From the NCBI GenBank assembly GCA_001939145.1, contig LSRX01000708.1:273765-337764 (forward strand): a stretch of 64,000 nt of DNA, given 5' to 3'. Position numbers and translations under genes: made by a program. The stretch's first letter is position 1; every line of letters starts with the position of its first letter. A model generated the notes under the pieces. The model was given only the letters and a program-made list of their open reading frames with translations. It was not told the origin of the DNA and made no database searches. Of this stretch, positions 37,323-46,300 are shown in pieces. This stretch comes from Symbiodinium microadriaticum. Lineage: Eukaryota > Sar > Dinophyceae > Suessiales > Symbiodiniaceae.

Positions 37323-40300
37323 TCAGCTCTGGGACACCCTCGAAGATTGGCCTGAGGAATGCAGGGTCGTCTCAAAAATCCTTTCATATTCACGAGCTCT
37401 TTCGAGATCCCTGTCATAGTCTGGCGTCTTATCCGGATCATCAGATGCTCTATTCAAGCAGAACTGACAGATCCTGCGCTTTTGCACCTTCTCACGAGTG
37501 CCCCGATGCCGAAAGGCGTAGCAATCCTCGTACACGTGATAGCATTCATTGTCCGGCACATAGAACGTCTCGCGCTGAGGCTCATGCACATATCGAAGGA
37601 TTACTCGAACATTAGGAGATGGCACCGGTGAAAATACGGAAGTCTGAACACCTTGATCTGCTGTCTCTTTTACTCCCCTGGCCAGCTTCCTCAATAGCAT
37701 GTTCCTTTCCTCAGGGAGCATGCTGGTCGAACTTCTAGCATCCTTGGACGCCCGATTTGAACTCTCCTTTTGTCGAAGAGGATCTTCTCGTTGTAGCCCA
37801 GGAGGAGTCATGGAGTCTCTTGCCCTCTGCTCAAACCTGCCACCAGTACGTTGATTGATCTCCTTTTGTATCGCTTCCGTTGTGGCGTCTCTCAGCTTCT
37901 GCAGTCTCCTCAACCTTCTTCCCTTTGCCCCAGGGGTTGCCTTGTCGTAAATGAACCAGACCAACCACTTCAGAGCCTCCCAGAAGATTAAGCATGCCAA
38001 AGCCAATAGCCAGATCACCAACCAGGTAACCAAGCTATAATCCACAGAAACACCACTTCCATATAGCACCACCTGGTCCTCTCGCACTGCCTCCCCAGAT
38101 CTCACTTGGGACAAGAGTAGAAGAGCGATTAGAACCTTAGGGATCGGGCTAGGGGGTGCTGTGCTGCTGCTGCCGTCTTGTCTGCTGGAGCTCTGCCCGA
38201 CCGTCTCATTCTCATTGTCCCGGACCTCATCTTCATCAACCAAGCCCATCAAAAAACTCAGGGCCCTCATTCTCGCCGAAGACAACGGTTTTGTGAGGAG
38301 GTCTGCAGGTTGTACATCTCCGCAACAGTGATTGAACTCGATGACGTTCTTTTGAATCAGCTCGCCAATCCATGCACTCTTGAGCCGAAGGTGTCTTGTT
38401 CTCCAGCTGCAGGAACCGTGAGCTATAGCCAAGGCAGAGATGCTATCTGAATGTAGCTGCATCCTGTAATAGCCCACTCCAATATCCATAAGCACTGCTT
38501 GAATCCCTTGTAACGCCACAAGTCCCTCCGTTGCAGCCTCCAACTCCGACTCCGCGGTGCTTAATGTGATGCACGTCTGCCTTGAAGACCGCCATGCTAT
38601 CGTATTGCCAGCCAGTTGCACCAACCAACCTGTGTGCGATCTCGTAGCGTCCGGGGCGAAGGATGCATCCACAAAACACGACAGAGTAGTTCCCCTTCCT
38701 TCGTAAATAAGTCGTCGCCCCCACGTTCTTTGGAGATATGCCAGGATCTTTTCCCCAATCTCAGTTGCACGCCTTGGAGCCCGGGTGGCAAGTGATCCCA
38801 CCAAGGAACAAGCAAATGAGATATCCGGCCGCGTTCTCTGACTTATCCATAATAATTCCCCGGCTATCTGCTGAGCCGCTCGAATTTCAGATTCACATTG
38901 AGGTGTCTCCTCTTCAGTCGCCAAGAAGCTCGCAGCATCCTTTGACAAAGGTACTAGGTCCCTCCGCCGCTCCGAGGTGTTGTGGATCCTAAGCAACTCC
39001 TCAATGTAAGCCCGCTGAGATAGGGAATAACCTTCTGGAACCCGAGAAATTTCTATACCCAGGAAGCGGATCTCCTTCTCCTCAACGAATTGTAGGGGGC
39101 TGGTTTTCCACAGCCGCTGTATGGCACTTGCTACCGCCTTCACGGTCATCGTGTCACCACAAAGTAGGATATCGTCGACATACACGACCAGGATGCCTAT
39201 AAGCTTTCTGCTGTCCTTCTCTAGCACCCGCCACCACGATGACTCCACGCACCCTTGCATCAAGATCACCTCCTTGCCTTCTATCTCCACAGATAGGCTC
39301 GCAAGCTGTTGGTCCCGGTAGCTTCCCCATAGCCTGGGTGATTCTTGTAAACCATACACTGCGTGCGTCAACAACCAAAGTTCACCTGGCTGGCAAATAC
39401 CGGCTCTCACCAGGATCTTCGGAGGCTGACCATACACCCTGGGCGCATTCTTTACCGCGTGCAACGGCGTCTGAAGGAAAGCTGCCACGATATCTATCAT
39501 CCCAAGATCCCAGTTGAAATGGGTGGCCAAAGCAATCGCCGCCCTCACCACCTCCGCTGGGGCAGTGGAGGCATAAACGTCATCAGGCTTATGGGTCGCG
39601 AGGTTGCCACAGATGACAATTCGTGCCTTGCGTTTGTAGAAGCCTTGACCATCTGCATCAGGAGGCTTCGCTGTAAACACAAGTTTCATCGGAATCACCT
39701 GCGCAGCACCGGACTCAATATCCTGCTTCACGCTTGCTTCAGATGCTTGCACCTTGGTAACAGCATGCTCAAGCGACTTAGCTTCCTTGGTGATGGCCGG
39801 AATCCAGCGTTCCAGGTGTTTCGATGCTTCTGCTGGGCTGATGGTATGCACAATAGATAATGGCGAGTTCAAGTCATTGAGCAGCGTCTCTGCATTCTCA
39901 GTGTAAGCCACCTCTGCCTTGCACATCCGGGAATCTTGGACTCCCCCTTGACAAAGCCTTGCAGTAGCTGTACGATCCCCGCCTTCATCCAACACCAGAC
40001 ACATTTCCCAATCATCCCATTGTTCTTTAGGTACCGTGCACTCCTCCTGAGATGTAGACATGTGACTCGACGAAGGTTGATACCCAGGTGACACTGTAGA
40101 CACCGTCTTCGAGATAGACCAGTCACACTTGAACAGATAGTCTCCATCTGAAGTAGGCACCACCTCTGACCATCCGCCTCCCTTCACAGGGACAACGTCC
40201 TCCTCCAGCTTCTTGTCCCGCACAACTTGCTGAACAGACATCGCTCTTATTGATGCTCCCGAAACAAGATCACCCTCATCCTCCTCAATAGGCAAAGGGA

Positions 40301-40700
40301 ATTGCAAGTCTCGAAGCAGTTCTCGATCTGACCGCTGCAATGAAGCAAAGAGCCCCGGAGTGTAGCCGATAATCACAATTCGCTCTCCACTCCACGGAAG
40401 TACAGCATGCCGACGATGAGGATCGAACGAAAACACTCTCCCCTCTTGCAAGCTGTACGCACAACCGTACCTGGTTCTACCCTCACCCGACGTCAGCTCG
40501 ATCACCTTTCCCGACACCACATCACCATCACGGAGCTCCATCCACAGCTCACCGCCCCGACGAGGCATAGAAAGTGGTAGCACATGATTGACCATTCCCA
40601 TAGCATTGTTTCTGTCTATGTGTACTTCCCTTTCATTGTTCGCCGAAACAAACACAGCCGCGTACTCCGCATCAGGTATGGTATCTTTTCCTTGAAGCAT
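37323..40700 (-). CDS. copia pol part 2: dioxygenase-like, reverse transcriptase, RNase H, membrane and Cys/His tail
   Basis: 1125 codons from ATG at 40700, more likely entered by a -1 shift from the integrase frame. At 15-120 lies a 2OG-Fe(II)-dioxygenase-like domain: HID at 27-29, GGELWMEL, then HAVLPWSGERIVIIGYTP with H98 and R107. Reverse transcriptase follows (MKLVFTAKP, MIDIVAAFLQTPL, YVDD at 507-510, LSQRAYIEELL). RNase H is at about 670-800 (CFVDASFA, STAESELEA, ADLLTKPLS). Two hydrophobic segments are near 850-863 and 890-915 (SLVTWLVIWLLALACLIFW). A tail with ECYHVYEDCYAF...CQFCL ends the protein. Standard copia pol has neither the first nor the last two parts. Confidence 0.8.
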   Translation of the reverse strand: MLQGKDTIPDAEYAAVFVSANNEREVHIDRNNAMGMVNHVLPLSMPRRGGELWMELRDGDVVSGKVIELTSGEGRTRYGCAYSLQEGRVFSFDPHRRHAVLPWSGERIVIIGYTPGLFASLQRSDRELLRDLQFPLPIEEDEGDLVSGASIRAMSVQQVVRDKKLEEDVVPVKGGGWSEVVPTSDGDYLFKCDWSISKTVSTVSPGYQPSSSHMSTSQEECTVPKEQWDDWEMCLVLDEGGDRTATARLCQGGVQDSRMCKAEVAYTENAETLLNDLNSPLSIVHTISPAEASKHLERWIPAITKEAKSLEHAVTKVQASEASVKQDIESGAAQVIPMKLVFTAKPPDADGQGFYKRKARIVICGNLATHKPDDVYASTAPAEVVRAAIALATHFNWDLGMIDIVAAFLQTPLHAVKNAPRVYGQPPKILVRAGICQPGELWLLTHAVYGLQESPRLWGSYRDQQLASLSVEIEGKEVILMQGCVESSWWRVLEKDSRKLIGILVVYVDDILLCGDTMTVKAVASAIQRLWKTSPLQFVEEKEIRFLGIEISRVPEGYSLSQRAYIEELLRIHNTSERRRDLVPLSKDAASFLATEEETPQCESEIRAAQQIAGELLWISQRTRPDISFACSLVGSLATRAPRRATEIGEKILAYLQRTWGRRLIYEGRGTTLSCFVDASFAPDATRSHTGWLVQLAGNTIAWRSSRQTCITLSTAESELEAATEGLVALQGIQAVLMDIGVGYYRMQLHSDSISALAIAHGSCSWRTRHLRLKSAWIGELIQKNVIEFNHCCGDVQPADLLTKPLSSARMRALSFLMGLVDEDEVRDNENETVGQSSSRQDGSSSTAPPSPIPKVLIALLLLSQVRSGEAVREDQVVLYGSGVSVDYSLVTWLVIWLLALACLIFWEALKWLVWFIYDKATPGAKGRRLRRLQKLRDATTEAIQKEINQRTGGRFEQRARDSMTPPGLQREDPLRQKESSNRASKDARSSTSMLPEERNMLLRKLARGVKETADQGVQTSVFSPVPSPNVRVILRYVHEPQRETFYVPDNECYHVYEDCYAFRHRGTREKVQKRRICQFCLNRASDDPDKTPDYDRDLERAREYERIFETTLHSSGQSSRVSQS

Positions 40701-43600
40701 CGGTTAAGGACCCTTGCAAACCATGGTCTTTCCACAGTAGCTCGCGTGACACCAAGTTTTCCTCCATGTCTGAACATCCCATACTTTGCCTCATCTTGCG
40801 ACAGTAATCTGGAGACTTCCAGAATAAAAGCCTCAGCCTCCTCCTGCGACCAACTTCGAAGTAGCTGCTCTGCTCTTTGCTGCAACTCCAAGTCGTTGAT
40901 CACTTGGGTTTTGGATACCCCTACCACATCGCCCGATCCCGCTGATTTTCCACGAACACGGCGATCAGGAGGCTCTGGGTGTTCTGCAACGTACTCATCG
41001 GCGATAGGGCCTGGATCATGTAGTCCCGCACGAACATGTAGCGTATGAATGAATCGTTCGCCCTCATCATCCTTGACGAATACCAGGTGTCCTCGGCTCA
41101 CGCTGTCAGAAAGGCCCACATAGACTCCAGCCACCCATTTCGGTGCCAAGTCCTCTTGCTTTGGCCCCTCCATATGTCTTTTTCTCACCATCACTTTCGC
41201 CCCGTAAGGCGCCGCAAACTTTGGCTCAAATCCCAGAACATCAGCACGTTGCATAGAAGCGGCTGCGCTCATGGCTGACGGCCACAGGTGTTGCGGTAAC
41301 TCCGCTGACAGCAAAAGGGTCCGCGCCCTCTGCTTTAGCCAGCGAATAGTAGATTCTGCAGTTCCATTTGTCTGATGAACTCCCGGCTCTGACGAGGTCA
41401 CTCTGATTCCCTCCGATTTCAACCATTGGCGGGTTGCCCTTGCGCGAAACTCTATCCCACGATCTGAGTGAAACCGCAGGATCGGGATACTCAAAGACCT
41501 GCAACACAACACCACATCCTGTATGGCTTCCAAAACCGTAGTTGCCTTATCGTCCTTCAACCCGCACGCGAAGATCAAGTTCACGAGCTCCGGGCCAGCT
41601 AAATCCAGCTCCTCTTCTGGATCTCGCTTTCCTCCTTGCGCAAGCTCACCATCTTCATCCTCCACACCACCAGGATCAACAGGACGACTTTCGACTCGTG
41701 GTACACTGTCTGCAGGAGCTAGACCATCATCAGCTGCTTCGTAGTCTTCCTCCTTCAGTTCACCTTCATCATACGAAAGCCATACTCCTCTGCCGTCTTC
41801 AACGAAGCTCTTTGGTACCCTAAGCTTTGCTGCAAAGATGTACTTGAACGGCTTTGGAAAAGCACCACGTCCATCAGGATCAACACCTCCGACTTTAACA
41901 GGCCCTGACAAGTCTGCAGACAACACAAAGGCAGTGGGATGCTCCACTCGCGAGTGTCGCCGTCCAGTCGCTCCCGCTTGTACACAAACTGCACAGTCAG
42001 GCCTGAACGGTAAGTGTCCTCGTTGCACGTGTTCTTTCCACTGATCTGCACTCATGCGTAGCATCCTAGGAACCTGAAACCACTTCACCAAGGCAATCAT
42101 GATGTGCTCGTAAAACTCTGTAGGCCATACTCTGGGTGGTGACTTTTCCGGAACAGGACCATCCACATGAACTCTTCCCCTTAGACCATTTAGGTGTTGC
42201 AACGGCATGTTTGTCCCCACTGTGGTCATCCTTGAGAAAGCCTTGCCAAACGCCGCAAAGTCGAAGCTATGAGTGTGCAGCCCCGCTTCCAAGGCATACT
42301 CCATCCACAACGGCGTCCTCCAGAAGCTCACCACATCATTGTACAAAGGGTCGTGGAATCCCAAATACCCTCGAGGATCTCGCGGCTGTTCCAATAAGAA
42401 AGCCACCTCCCTTGTAGCGCCTGGATCCCCGGGATGTCTTAGCTTCCCTGCAGTGGCAATGGCGTGCAGCATGATCATCCGCACATACAGCGAGGTGTGT
42501 TTGTTCACTGTGTAGTTGTCGACCGCTGATTGCCCTTCCCAGCCACCATACGGAAACTCATTTGAACGAAGGGGTTCTGGTCCTCCAACAATGTGCCTCG
42601 AGATCATGAAGGACCCTTGTGGTGGTCCCCCGATAATGGCCGAAATCTTCCCACGTCGGGCCGCCCACTCCAGAACCCTCCAAACCGAAGGATCCAAAAT
42701 ATTCTGTGACCGACCTCTCTCAATGTCCAGCTCCAAAACCACATGTCCATGATTTTCTATATGGTATAAGTCCTTTCTGGGACGGTCCCCGGCAAACAGG
42801 TGTACGATCCAGGAATTAGAGCTCCAAAGCCTTTTCCGGGCTTTGCGATTCAAGTGCTTCAGGCCTCGTAGTACGTCCCATCCATTGCTCTCTGGCACTG
42901 AGTCAAAGATTCCCACTAAGCACGACTTGGGGATGCCATCGAGGAAGGGCGCATTCTCCACGGCCTTGAATCCTTCGCTGGAAAACTCGCTGTCGACATA
43001 GGACAACAAATGGTCAAACCAAGTCCTACTCATCGCCATTGCTGCCGCTCGTACTCTGGTTTTTGTCTCCGCTGTGTTTCTGCGAAGCTGTTCCAACCTC
43101 GAATCCTCCAGCCGAGCTACCAGCTCTAGCGCCTGGTGCTCTGTGAGCTCCGGACACCCGTCTCGGATCTTCATGTTGATGATCTCGCCTTGCGGCCCTT
43201 CCAACCTGCACTTGTTCTTGGCCCACACCATCGAATACCCCAACTGAGATACAAGGGCACCAAGGGGCACAATTGGTGATGAGGATGACCCCGTGGTAGC
43301 TGACGCCATTGGGACTAAAATCGTCCCTCCAGTGTTCATCTTCAAGTTAACAGACTCGCCTCCCGCAAGCCGGACCACCACTGGCGATGCCTGCTCCCAC
43401 TCATCAATGGTAGATGCTCTCCTCAAAGCATGTGTTGCCCCCGAATCCACCAACGCATACGACGACCCCAGCTCGCTCCCCCATTGCCTCTGTCTTATTG
43501 CCATAACATTGATCGAAGGTGCCTTTGCGGTAGACGGCGACGCCCCAGCTACTTTAGCTGTCAGCCTGCAATAACGTCTCCAAGCTCCACACAGGCTCAC
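40616..43600 (-). CDS. copia pol part 1: protease, methyltransferase-like, integrase
   Basis: 994 codons. The frame opens at a GTG and its first ATG is 32 codons in, so translation probably enters from gag by a +1 shift. Aspartic protease: ALVDSGATHAL with D52. At about 262-515 is a Rossmann-type region resembling C5-cytosine methyltransferases: VHLFAGD, LELDI, IIGGPPQGSF and FLLEQPRDP, with Gln where the catalytic Cys is expected. The integrase zinc motif uses H524, H529, C536 and C539; the core uses D563, D713 and E749 with 35 residues between the last two. An acidic insertion at 600-670 splits the core between the first two aspartates. Confidence 0.8.
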   Translation of the reverse strand: MSLCGAWRRYCRLTAKVAGASPSTAKAPSINVMAIRQRQWGSELGSSYALVDSGATHALRRASTIDEWEQASPVVVRLAGGESVNLKMNTGGTILVPMASATTGSSSSPIVPLGALVSQLGYSMVWAKNKCRLEGPQGEIINMKIRDGCPELTEHQALELVARLEDSRLEQLRRNTAETKTRVRAAAMAMSRTWFDHLLSYVDSEFSSEGFKAVENAPFLDGIPKSCLVGIFDSVPESNGWDVLRGLKHLNRKARKRLWSSNSWIVHLFAGDRPRKDLYHIENHGHVVLELDIERGRSQNILDPSVWRVLEWAARRGKISAIIGGPPQGSFMISRHIVGGPEPLRSNEFPYGGWEGQSAVDNYTVNKHTSLYVRMIMLHAIATAGKLRHPGDPGATREVAFLLEQPRDPRGYLGFHDPLYNDVVSFWRTPLWMEYALEAGLHTHSFDFAAFGKAFSRMTTVGTNMPLQHLNGLRGRVHVDGPVPEKSPPRVWPTEFYEHIMIALVKWFQVPRMLRMSADQWKEHVQRGHLPFRPDCAVCVQAGATGRRHSRVEHPTAFVLSADLSGPVKVGGVDPDGRGAFPKPFKYIFAAKLRVPKSFVEDGRGVWLSYDEGELKEEDYEAADDGLAPADSVPRVESRPVDPGGVEDEDGELAQGGKRDPEEELDLAGPELVNLIFACGLKDDKATTVLEAIQDVVLCCRSLSIPILRFHSDRGIEFRARATRQWLKSEGIRVTSSEPGVHQTNGTAESTIRWLKQRARTLLLSAELPQHLWPSAMSAAASMQRADVLGFEPKFAAPYGAKVMVRKRHMEGPKQEDLAPKWVAGVYVGLSDSVSRGHLVFVKDDEGERFIHTLHVRAGLHDPGPIADEYVAEHPEPPDRRVRGKSAGSGDVVGVSKTQVINDLELQQRAEQLLRSWSQEEAEAFILEVSRLLSQDEAKYGMFRHGGKLGVTRATVERPWFARVLNRCFKEKIPYLMRSTRLCLFRRTMKGKYT

Positions 43601-45992
43601 CTGTGACCACAGAGGTTGCAGCCGTCGGGGACACCTCCTTTTCCGGTTCCATAGCTTGCACTACGGGGGTTGCTGTAGTCATCGTTGAGGTCTGGTTCGT
43701 TGGGCTCGACGAAGTCGCTTGAGGTTGGCCTGCCTTTGGAAATTGCTTTGGTTGCTTCGAAGGGCAATCTCGTTGCCTATGTTCTTCGCTACCACATACC
43801 AAGCAGCGCTTCGATCTCTCGGCCTTGGTGAACTGGTTCCAGTCGTGACTGTAAGGGCACTTTTGTCCTCTGCGGCACCCGGCGGCTTTAACAAAGTACT
43901 TACACCCTGGCTTGGTCGAAGGCGCCGTACTGCTCGCTGCAGGATTTTGGGTTGGTGTCATAGCCTTCAGCGAGGGATTGGTTGAGGAATTCAGTGACCT
44001 CGACGACATCAAAGATTCCACTTCGGCCTGTAAATGCTGCTGGTATTTTATCACATCCCCTAGTTCTGGCTGGGCATCAATCCTCAAGCTGGATCTCAAA
44101 AGCTGCGTTCTGAATTGAGTATCCGAGTTCTCGTTCACGAACTTGGTGGTAGCGGATGTGAGCGCACGGGCCAACACAGAACCATCTGGAACCATCATTC
44201 TCAAATCCCGACAGCGCTGGAGCCACCGAGGCCATGCACGAAGCCATGTCAAGGCTCCCTCCAAAGTCGTCGGCTGAACAGGGTTCTGGAGGTTGGAAAG
44301 CACCGTTGATCGCTCTGACGCTCCTCCTGGCTGATAGCACGTGTGTAACCGGAACAGGATCATAGGCATGCTTTGCACTGCACGCCGCGCTATGAGGTCA
44401 CTCTTCACTGCCTCCACTATTGACTGAAGCACCAAGGTACAAGCACGCGAGTTGACCCTTGTCCACTTCGCCGTAGTCAACGATTCATGCCCCCTCGGTT
44501 CAAGCTGTAGCCTTTCTAGGGGTGTGGAAGCCAGCCATGTAGAGTACGTGTCTTGCACCAACTTCATAACATCCCTCCACCATACACTTGAGGACGTAGA
44601 CAGGTCCTGCATGGGAATGCTCACCTGGGTGAGCCAATCCTGGAACAAGATCCCAGCCGTGGGCTCTTCGGGGCCCACCAACGACGGAAGCACCACATTG
44701 CTATTCTTCACCTGCTCTGGTGACTCCTCAAACTCTGCATCCCGCTGCATGGTCTTCATCTGCATCTCCTGCAAACTCACAAGGTTCTTGGTCAGTGCCT
44801 CGAGAATAGCGTTGGTTGGCACACCATGATCCCCAACAGGCTGGCTCTCCCTTCTCTCATTCCCTGGATTCTGAGGCTGACGTACTGAAGCGTCTGGCAT
44901 TCCACCACGCCTCGCCTGAAGCTCATCCCACAACGCTCCCAATGGATCCCTCCAAGGATCCGCTCGGCGCCGGGTAGACCCTTCGCCAATGTCTGGATAC
45001 GGTCCATCACTCCATAGGCCTTGAGCTGGCTCACCCTGAGGTTCCTTAGCACCTTCTTGAAGCCCTCGAGGATCATCACTTGGCACCTGAACAGGCTGAG
45101 GTAAAACACCAGGATCCCCAGGATCGGCTCTACGAGTTAGCAATGCCCTGGTCTGACTCCTTTCAGACTCCAGTTCTTCTTGCAGCTGCGCATTCAGGGT
45201 CTCCACAGTCTGAAGTCGCTCTAGCAAGCCGCCAAGCTGACGTTGTACTTCGGCTTGTATCGCTTCTGCTGGTAGGCTGCTGCTGCTTGGTGTTGTGTTG
45301 TAGGGAGGTCTACCTACACCCCTAATCTCTTCTACCCTAGCCCCGAGCACAGACTCCTGATAACCCACAGTTCTCCCAGGCTGATCTCCTCGAGAAGGTC
45401 GTGGATCAAGTAGACGTCTGGGCCTCGGGGGAGAAGGAATCGGGCTTGGTAGCCACGTCACAGGCGGCGCCTTAAACAGGTCTCCAATCTTCGTCATCCA
45501 CCCAGGCCACGAAGCTGTAGAAGTCCTTGCACCATCTGCTGTAGAGAAAACGCTTCTTGTAGATCGTGGAGTCACATAGACCCCTTGCTGCATCTCCATG
45601 CCACCGGAAGCTGACTGGCGTCCCACATTCTCAGAGAAATCCACAGCCGGAACCACCCCACGTGAGACGCCTTGGGCATCATTGTCAGTGCAGGTCTGCA
45701 TCCTCTGTAGCTCCTCCGAACCATCTACTGGAGCGAAGTCCTTGCTTCCTCTTGGTACATCTGTTGCAGTAGTGGTCGCGGTCACGCCAGGAACTTGAGC
45801 CTCTGCTCCTCCCAGCCCTTCTACACCTCCACCACGGCTTGTTCCATTCATCTGCGGGGCCCCAGATGCCCCGACCTCGGTCGCGGCATCTGTTGCTTCC
45901 GCTCCGGTTTCCACCACCTCGCCGCGGCTAACATCATCTCCTTGGCGAGGTACTCCACGGAGCCGCGCTGGCTCTTCTGCTTGGGCGCTCAT
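43554..45992 (-). CDS. copia gag
   Basis: ATG at 45992 gives 812 residues starting MSAQAEEPARLRGVPRQGDD; the open frame extends into the LTR without another ATG. The N-terminal half is Pro/Ser/Gly-rich, followed by a coiled-coil-like stretch near VQRQLGGLLERLQTVETLN. A helical capsid-like region includes LFQDWLTQVSIPMQDLSTS. Near the C-terminus are a CCCH finger (C-x8-C-x5-C-x3-H, ending CPYSHDW) and a CCHC zinc knuckle (CLVCGSEEHRQRDC). Gag forms the particle and binds RNA. It is longer than typical copia Gag, and having both a CCCH and a CCHC finger is unusual. The ATG lies only five bases inside the 5' LTR border. Confidence 0.8.
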   Translation of the reverse strand: MSAQAEEPARLRGVPRQGDDVSRGEVVETGAEATDAATEVGASGAPQMNGTSRGGGVEGLGGAEAQVPGVTATTTATDVPRGSKDFAPVDGSEELQRMQTCTDNDAQGVSRGVVPAVDFSENVGRQSASGGMEMQQGVYVTPRSTRSVFSTADGARTSTASWPGWMTKIGDLFKAPPVTWLPSPIPSPPRPRRLLDPRPSRGDQPGRTVGYQESVLGARVEEIRGVGRPPYNTTPSSSSLPAEAIQAEVQRQLGGLLERLQTVETLNAQLQEELESERSQTRALLTRRADPGDPGVLPQPVQVPSDDPRGLQEGAKEPQGEPAQGLWSDGPYPDIGEGSTRRRADPWRDPLGALWDELQARRGGMPDASVRQPQNPGNERRESQPVGDHGVPTNAILEALTKNLVSLQEMQMKTMQRDAEFEESPEQVKNSNVVLPSLVGPEEPTAGILFQDWLTQVSIPMQDLSTSSSVWWRDVMKLVQDTYSTWLASTPLERLQLEPRGHESLTTAKWTRVNSRACTLVLQSIVEAVKSDLIARRAVQSMPMILFRLHTCYQPGGASERSTVLSNLQNPVQPTTLEGALTWLRAWPRWLQRCRDLRMMVPDGSVLARALTSATTKFVNENSDTQFRTQLLRSSLRIDAQPELGDVIKYQQHLQAEVESLMSSRSLNSSTNPSLKAMTPTQNPAASSTAPSTKPGCKYFVKAAGCRRGQKCPYSHDWNQFTKAERSKRCLVCGSEEHRQRDCPSKQPKQFPKAGQPQATSSSPTNQTSTMTTATPVVQAMEPEKEVSPTAATSVVTGEPVWSLETLLQADS

Positions 45993-45997
45993 AACCC
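45982..45997 (-). promoter_or_regulatory. Candidate primer-binding site overlapping gag start
   Basis: Just after the 5' LTR the minus strand reads GGGGTTATGAGCGCCC. GGGTTATG is complementary to the anticodon arm of initiator Met tRNA (CATAACCC), not to a tRNA 3' end. Drosophila copia is primed by an internal fragment of that tRNA. Here the complement of the CAU anticodon supplies the gag ATG. This is an inference; the dinoflagellate tRNA was not available. Confidence 0.45.
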
Positions 45998-46295
45998 CAA
46001 GAACGCCTTGATCGCTTACAGACAGCAGCTCAAAGAACAGATGCCATGGATCGCGCTCACAGTCGAATTTCGGTCTTTTTCCAGACAAACAAACATCCTG
46101 CGTTGCATCGGCCTAGAGGATTGTACAAGTGCTAGGTTGAGATGCTCAGCTAACTGAAACTACTTCGTAAACTGAAGTGACTGACCCAAGGGTGCTTGTT
46201 GCCGTAGCCTTCCCTGAGGGCCCAAAACACATCACGGTCGCAAAAGCATGGCTTCAAACTGTACTGCCCTGCATGACCTGACTTCGACACCTACA
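45997..46295 (-). repeat. 5' LTR of the copia element
   Basis: About 299 bp, starting TGTAGGTGTC on the minus strand at 46295. By eye it is identical to the 3' LTR apart from a 3-bp deletion and the terminal base. It should hold the promoter; no TATA box is evident. Confidence 0.85.
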
Positions 46296-46300
46296 ATGAT
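46296..46300. repeat. Target site duplication, copia right side
   Basis: ATGAT, matching 36997-37001. Confidence 0.75.

Larger units (their letters stand above)
37002..46295 (-). mobile_element. Complete Ty1/copia LTR retrotransposon with extra domains
   Basis: The 9294-bp element is flanked by ATGAT duplications and by ~300-bp LTRs that differ only by a 3-bp indel apart from the last terminal base. Integrase lies upstream of reverse transcriptase, the copia order. The coding order on the minus strand is gag, protease, methyltransferase-like, integrase, dioxygenase-like, reverse transcriptase, RNase H, membrane segment, Cys/His motif. Three overlapping frames need one +1 and one -1 shift. 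No internal stop is seen in recognisable domains, so the copy may be recent and close to functional. Confidence 0.85.

Noticed and set aside
45993-46088. Extension of gag into the 5' LTR
   Set aside because: The extension begins at TTG with no ATG and lies inside the LTR, so ATG at 45992 is the likely start.
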